Assembly: GCF_037572415.1 (NCBI RefSeq) | Contig: NZ_JBBHLB010000001.1 | Span: 248,001 to 312,000 of the forward strand | Source: Flavonifractor porci | GTDB taxonomy: Bacteria; Bacillota; Clostridia; Oscillospirales; Oscillospiraceae | Direction of reading: 5' to 3' | DNA: 64,000 nucleotides | Part shown: piece after piece, positions 60,073 to 64,000 of the stretch | How the letters are laid out: every line of letters starts with the position of its first letter | Position numbering within the stretch: position 1 is the stretch's first letter | The notes under the pieces: generated by a model | What the model was told of the DNA's origin: nothing | The model's database searches: none | What the model saw: the letters and a program-made list of their open reading frames with translations, nothing else | Translations under genes and position numbers: made by a program

Positions 60073-61923
60073 CTTAGTCTGGAGCAATGTTCCAACGATA
60101 TCAGCGCCCTGACCGACAGTGAGGCGTCTGCGCTCTGCGGTCTGCTGCGGGCCCGCATCCTGGATGTGGTTTCCCGCACCGGCGGCCATCTGGCCTCCAG
60201 TCTGGGGGCGGTAGAGCTGATCGTTGCCATTCATCGCGTATTTGATACCGGCCGGGACCGGCTGGTGTTTGACGTGGGCCACCAGTGTTATGCCCACAAG
60301 ATCCTTACCGGCCGCAATGCCGCCATGGAGACCCTGCGCTCCTTCGGCGGGCTGGCCGGCTATCCCAAACCCACCGAGAGTGACACCGACGCATTCATCG
60401 CCGGTCACGCATCCAACTCGGTGTCAGTGGCCCTCGGAATGGCAAGGGCGAGAACTTTACAGAAAAGTGATTACAACGTATTGGCCCTGATTGGTGACGG
60501 CGCCCTCACCGGCGGCCTGGCCTATGAGGGCCTGTCTGACGCGGGGGACAGCAAGGAACCCCTCATCGTTATTCTCAACGACAACGGGATGTCCATCACC
60601 AAGAGCGTGGGCGGCGTGGCCGACCATCTGGCCCGCCAGCGGCTCAAGCCCCAGTATCTCCGCTTCAAGCGGGGCTATCGGAAGGTGATGGGGGCAACCG
60701 CTCTGGGGCGTGGGATCTACAAAGTGACCCACAAGGTCAAGACCGCCATCAAGGAGACCCTGCTGCCCTGCAGCCTTTTTGAGGATATGGGCTTTACCTA
60801 CCTGGGGCCGGTGGATGGCCATGATGTGAAGCGGCTGACCCGGCTGCTCAGGTACGCCCGGGACCTGAAGGGCCCTGTGCTGCTTCATGTGAGAACTGTA
60901 AAGGGGAAGGGCTATACCCCTGCGGAGCGCAACCCGGATCAGTTTCATGGTGTGGGCCGCTTCTGTGTGGAGACCGGCGAGGTGCTGAAGGGCGGCGGTA
61001 CCAATTTTTCCGCTGTCTTTGGACAGACCCTTTGCAAGATGGCGGAGGAGGACCCCAGGCTGTGCGCCATTACCGCCGCCATGCAGGGGGGAACGGGACT
61101 CAACACCTTTGCCACCCGATTCCCGGACCGGTTCTTTGACGTAGGTATCGCCGAGGGCCACGCGGTGGCAATGTCCGCCGGTATGGCCAAGCAGGGCATG
61201 ATCCCGGTCTTTGCGGTATATTCCTCCTTCCTTCAGCGGGCCTACGATATGCTGATCCATGACGTGGCCCTTCAGGGGCTCCATGTGGTCTTTGCCATTG
61301 ATCGGGCCGGACTGGTGGGAGAGGACGGCGAGACCCACCACGGCGTCTTTGACACCGCCTTTCTGGACACGGTGCCCGGCATGACGGTACTGTGCCCCTC
61401 CAGCTATGCCGAACTGGAATCTATGCTCCGATATGCCATCTATGAGGTGAAGGGACCGGTGGCGGTCCGCTACCCCCGGGGGGGTCAGGAGGACTATCAG
61501 GAGGATTCCGGGCTGGTCGGCACTGCGGTGCTGCGTACTGGCAAGGATATTACCTTGACAGGCTATGGCATTACAGTCAATGCGCTGCTGGACTGTGCCA
61601 GGCGGCTGGAGGCCGACGGCATTCAGGCCCAGGTGCTCAAACTCAATACCATTACGCCTCTGGACGGGGCGCCGGTGGCGGCCTCGGTCATAGAAACCGG
61701 GCGGCTGCTGGTGGCAGAGGAAGCTGCCTCGGGCAACTGCGTGGGGCAGCGGCTGGCTGCGAATCTGCTGGAGCGGGGCGTTGCGGCAAAGGTGGTCATG
61801 GTGAATACCGGACCCGACTTTGTTACCCACGGCGCTGTGTCTCAGCTGCGGACCCTGTGCGGTCTGGATGGAGCGTCCCTGTATCATAAGGCGTTGGAGG
61901 TCTGCGGACATGGCAATGGTTAA
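60070..61923 (+). CDS. dxs: 1-deoxy-D-xylulose-5-phosphate synthase, ATT start
   Basis: 617 aa from ATT 60070. First MEP step from pyruvate and glyceraldehyde 3-phosphate, thiamine-diphosphate dependent. RTGGHLASSLGAVELIVAIH (about 36-55), DVGHQCYAHKIL, the cofactor motif LIGDGALTGGLAYEGL...NDN, the pyrimidine domain (QGMIPVFAVYSSFLQRAYD, FAIDRAGLVGEDGETHHG) and the C-terminal TGPDFVTHG are all present. The ATT start gives the expected length and N-terminus; starting at GTG 60166 would remove 32 conserved residues. The stop lies past the tlyA start. Confidence 0.93.
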   Translation: MLSLEQCSNDISALTDSEASALCGLLRARILDVVSRTGGHLASSLGAVELIVAIHRVFDTGRDRLVFDVGHQCYAHKILTGRNAAMETLRSFGGLAGYPKPTESDTDAFIAGHASNSVSVALGMARARTLQKSDYNVLALIGDGALTGGLAYEGLSDAGDSKEPLIVILNDNGMSITKSVGGVADHLARQRLKPQYLRFKRGYRKVMGATALGRGIYKVTHKVKTAIKETLLPCSLFEDMGFTYLGPVDGHDVKRLTRLLRYARDLKGPVLLHVRTVKGKGYTPAERNPDQFHGVGRFCVETGEVLKGGGTNFSAVFGQTLCKMAEEDPRLCAITAAMQGGTGLNTFATRFPDRFFDVGIAEGHAVAMSAGMAKQGMIPVFAVYSSFLQRAYDMLIHDVALQGLHVVFAIDRAGLVGEDGETHHGVFDTAFLDTVPGMTVLCPSSYAELESMLRYAIYEVKGPVAVRYPRGGQEDYQEDSGLVGTAVLRTGKDITLTGYGITVNALLDCARRLEADGIQAQVLKLNTITPLDGAPVAASVIETGRLLVAEEAASGNCVGQRLAANLLERGVAAKVVMVNTGPDFVTHGAVSQLRTLCGLDGASLYHKALEVCGHGNG

Positions 61924-62731
61924 AAAAAGACTGGACGTACTGCTGGTGGAGCGGGGGCTGGCGGAGAGCCGGCAGCGGGCCCAGGCCATCATTATGAGCG
62001 GCCAGGTCTATGTAAAAGAGCAGAAGGTGGACAAGGCCGGGGCCCAGATCCCTGAGGACTCCCCCGTGGAGGTGAGAGGTCAGACCCTGGCCTATGTGAG
62101 CCGGGGCGGCCTGAAGCTGGAGAAGGCGATGAAGACCTTTGAGGGCATTCACCTGGACGGTGCGGTGTGCGGCGATATCGGCGCTTCCACCGGCGGCTTT
62201 ACCGACTGTATGCTCCAAAACGGAGCGGTCAAGGTGTACGCCGTGGACGTGGGCTATGGCCAGCTGGCCTGGTCCCTCCGCAGCGATGAGCGGGTGGTGT
62301 GCCTGGAGCGCACCAACGCCCGCTATCTGACCCATGAGCAGATTCCCGATGAGCTGGACTTTGCCAGCGTGGACGTGTCCTTTATCTCCCTGAAGCTGAT
62401 CCTGCCAGCCCTCCGGGGCCTGCTCAAGCCGGACGGCCAGGCGGTGTGCCTGGTGAAGCCCCAGTTTGAGGCGGGACGGGAAAAGGTAGGCAAAAAGGGC
62501 GTGGTGCGGGACCCCGCCGTCCACCTGGAAGTGATCCAGCAATTTCTCAAGAATGCCGCCGATGCAGATTTTGCTGTAAAGGATATGACCTTTTCACCAA
62601 TCAGAGGACCCGAGGGCAACATTGAGTACCTGGGACACCTGTTGGCCGGGGGAGGCGGAGCCTCCTGGACCGGCGATCCGACAGCCCTGGTAGAGGCATC
62701 CCACGCGGCCCTGGAAGGAGCTGGACAATGA
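61910..62731 (+). CDS. tlyA: TlyA-family rRNA 2'-O-methyltransferase
   Basis: 273 aa. N-terminal S4 RNA-binding domain (KKRLDVLLVERGLAESRQRA to about 65), then a FtsJ-like methyltransferase with VCGDIGASTGGFTDCMLQ (SAM loop, about 86-103) and KPQFEAGREKVGKKGVV with the catalytic Lys region. Related proteins methylate rRNA at the subunit interface and in mycobacteria set capreomycin sensitivity. Start ATG 61910 with GGAGG before; overlaps dxs by 14 bases. Confidence 0.93.
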   Translation: MAMVKKRLDVLLVERGLAESRQRAQAIIMSGQVYVKEQKVDKAGAQIPEDSPVEVRGQTLAYVSRGGLKLEKAMKTFEGIHLDGAVCGDIGASTGGFTDCMLQNGAVKVYAVDVGYGQLAWSLRSDERVVCLERTNARYLTHEQIPDELDFASVDVSFISLKLILPALRGLLKPDGQAVCLVKPQFEAGREKVGKKGVVRDPAVHLEVIQQFLKNAADADFAVKDMTFSPIRGPEGNIEYLGHLLAGGGGASWTGDPTALVEASHAALEGAGQ

Positions 62732-63591
62732 AAGTAGTGTTGAGCCCCAACCCCTATCGGGACCGGGGATTGAAGGCCGCCCAGGCGGCGGAAAAGATTC
62801 TGAAAGCCGCCGGGGTGGAAACCGCCATCTGTCTGCCTTTTGTGGTGGAGGGGGGGAATATTGAATTTCCCAAGCACATCCAGTTCAAGCAGACCGAGGA
62901 GGAGCTGAAGGATGCGGACATCCTGGTATGCTTTGGCGGAGACGGTACCATCCTCCATGCCGCCAAGGACGCCAACCAGTTCCATGTGCCAATCCTGGGC
63001 GTTAACCTGGGCAGCGTGGGCTTCATGGCGGAGCTGGAACTGGGGGAGCTGTCCATGCTCTCCAAGCTGCCCGCCGGAAAATATGCGGTGGAGGACCGCA
63101 TGATGCTGGATGTGACGGTGCGGCGGGACGGCAAGGTGATCTACTCCGACATCGCCCTTAACGACGCCGCCCTCACCAAGGGGGCCGTGGCCCGGGTGGT
63201 GGATCTGGAGGTGCTGGGGGACAAGACCACCATTACCAGGATGTCTGCCGACGGCGTGGTCATCAGCACCCCCACCGGCTCCACCGCTTATTCCATGTCG
63301 GCGGGGGGCCCTATCGTGGAGCCCACGGCGGAAAACATCATCGTCACGCCGATCTGTCCTCATGCCCTGTCCGCCCGGTCCTTTGTGCTGGGCCATGAAC
63401 GGACCGTATCCATCAAGCTGGGCCGGATGGCCCGCAAGACCGCCTTTTTGTCGGTGGATGGGGGCAAAGCCTTCAAGCTCAATGGCGGCGACGTGGTGGA
63501 AGCAAGGATGTCCAAGTCAAAGACCAGACTGGTTCGGGTGACCGGCCGGACATTTTATGAGATTTTGAATCAAAAATTGGGAGGTGCGTAA
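62728..63591 (+). CDS. nadK: NAD kinase
   Basis: 287 aa; makes NADP from NAD. The motif CFGGDGTILHAAKDA (about 71-85), GVNLGSVGFMAEL (about 91-103) and SADGVVISTPTGSTAYSMSAGGPI (about 172-195) are diagnostic. ATGA overlap with tlyA. Typical neighbour of argR and recN. Confidence 0.96.
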   Translation: MKVVLSPNPYRDRGLKAAQAAEKILKAAGVETAICLPFVVEGGNIEFPKHIQFKQTEEELKDADILVCFGGDGTILHAAKDANQFHVPILGVNLGSVGFMAELELGELSMLSKLPAGKYAVEDRMMLDVTVRRDGKVIYSDIALNDAALTKGAVARVVDLEVLGDKTTITRMSADGVVISTPTGSTAYSMSAGGPIVEPTAENIIVTPICPHALSARSFVLGHERTVSIKLGRMARKTAFLSVDGGKAFKLNGGDVVEARMSKSKTRLVRVTGRTFYEILNQKLGGA

Positions 63592-63594
63592 GCC

Positions 63595-64000
63595 ATGAAG
63601 GCGAAACGGCAGCAGGAGATTTTGCGGATCATTGCGGAGCAGGATATCGATACCCAGGATCAGCTTCTGACAGAGCTGCGGGCCAGGGGGGTGCAGTCCA
63701 CCCAGGCCACCATTTCCCGGGACATCAAGGAACTCCATCTCATCAAGGAACTGACTGGATATGGGACCTATCGTTACGCCGTTTCAGAGCGGAAGGCTTC
63801 TCTGAATATCGCGGGACGGCTGCGTACCATCTTCAAGGAGGGCGTCACTTCCTTTGATGTGGCCCAGAACATCGTGGTTTTAAAAACCATGCCCGGCCTG
63901 GCCTCGGCGGCCTGCGCCGCCATCGACGGTATGGATATTCCCAGTCTGGTGGGCAGCCTGGCGGGAGACGATACCGCTATCCTCATCATGCGTACCAATG
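63595..64000 (+). CDS. argR: Arginine repressor, 3' end cut by window edge
   Basis: 135 codons visible of about 150. The N-terminal winged helix (KRQQEILRIIAEQDIDTQDQL, VQSTQATISRDIKELHLIK at about 34-52) and the C-terminal hexamer domain with the Asp pair GDDTAILIM. GGGAGG (63579-63584) lies 10 bases before ATG 63595. Controls arginine genes with L-arginine as corepressor. Usually followed by recN, outside this window. Confidence 0.95.
   Translation, partial: MKAKRQQEILRIIAEQDIDTQDQLLTELRARGVQSTQATISRDIKELHLIKELTGYGTYRYAVSERKASLNIAGRLRTIFKEGVTSFDVAQNIVVLKTMPGLASAACAAIDGMDIPSLVGSLAGDDTAILIMRTN

Overview
The window is a G+C-rich chromosomal segment (roughly 60% by eye) of an endospore-forming Clostridia bacterium, most likely an Oscillospiraceae/Flavonifractor-like gut Firmicute. 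The grounds are a complete spoIIIA sporulation operon, a Gram-positive PolC replicase, Rex, S-layer-homology proteins, short-form HisG with HisZ, and strong GGAGG-type ribosome sites with many ATGA overlaps. The genus is inferred from gene content, not from a marker tree. I saw no tRNA, rRNA, CRISPR array or prophage.

Layout. 1-9674: an operon frr(5' cut)-uppS-cdsA-dxr-rseP-ispG-polC for translation recycling, lipid carrier, phospholipid, MEP isoprenoids and replication. 9630-10045: a perfect 180-bp tandem repeat built from the polC 3' end and a four-hairpin cassette. 10127-17436: ferritin, then a full histidine operon hisZGDBHAF-(81-aa unknown)-IE. 17496-18074: an XRE repressor divergent from a small unknown gene, with two matching operators. 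18098-20250: a leftward three-gene set of SpoIID-like and peptidoglycan-binding proteins. 20379-22120: rex with an overlapping SLH gene. 22157-24621: an ArsR-controlled heavy-metal efflux operon. 24785-30018: an FMN-binding protein, a 3-hydroxyacyl-CoA dehydrogenase and a 1206-residue beta-helix/SLH surface protein. 30407-38489: leftward uvrB-(membrane protein)-(aldo/keto reductase)-uvrA, and pyrE-radC. 38657-42093: a small membrane exporter family protein, a small membrane protein, recD2 and a PH/GRAM-like protein. 42334-44109: leftward tsaE-tsaB-upp, with a second, diverged copy of the hairpin cassette after upp. 44440-49318: an ftsW/rodA-type gene, a paired M16 peptidase set and lgt. 49427-50251: a GNAT protein. 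50371-55145: spoIIIAA-AH. 55233-64000: an Asp23-family gene, then nusB-(tsaD paralogue)-xseA-xseB-ispA-(DUF212)-dxs-tlyA-nadK-argR (3' cut).

How it fits together. Two housekeeping operons supply the isoprenoid route: dxs and ispA in one; dxr, ispG and uppS in the other. Together they feed undecaprenyl phosphate for the wall genes. DNA repair genes (uvrA, uvrB, radC, recD2, xseAB) are spread over three operons, and the uvrB promoter carries a possible LexA box.

The most unusual signal is the cassette family. After both polC and upp there are four ordered hairpins followed by a second copy of that gene's own last 14 or so codons and stop. In both genes a 12-base segment just after the stop is the inverted copy of in-frame codons shortly before it. 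Hairpin 2 keeps its pairing between the two loci through compensatory base changes. This looks like one repeat family with a defined relation to gene 3' ends. A second notable point is that dxs appears to start with the rare codon ATT.
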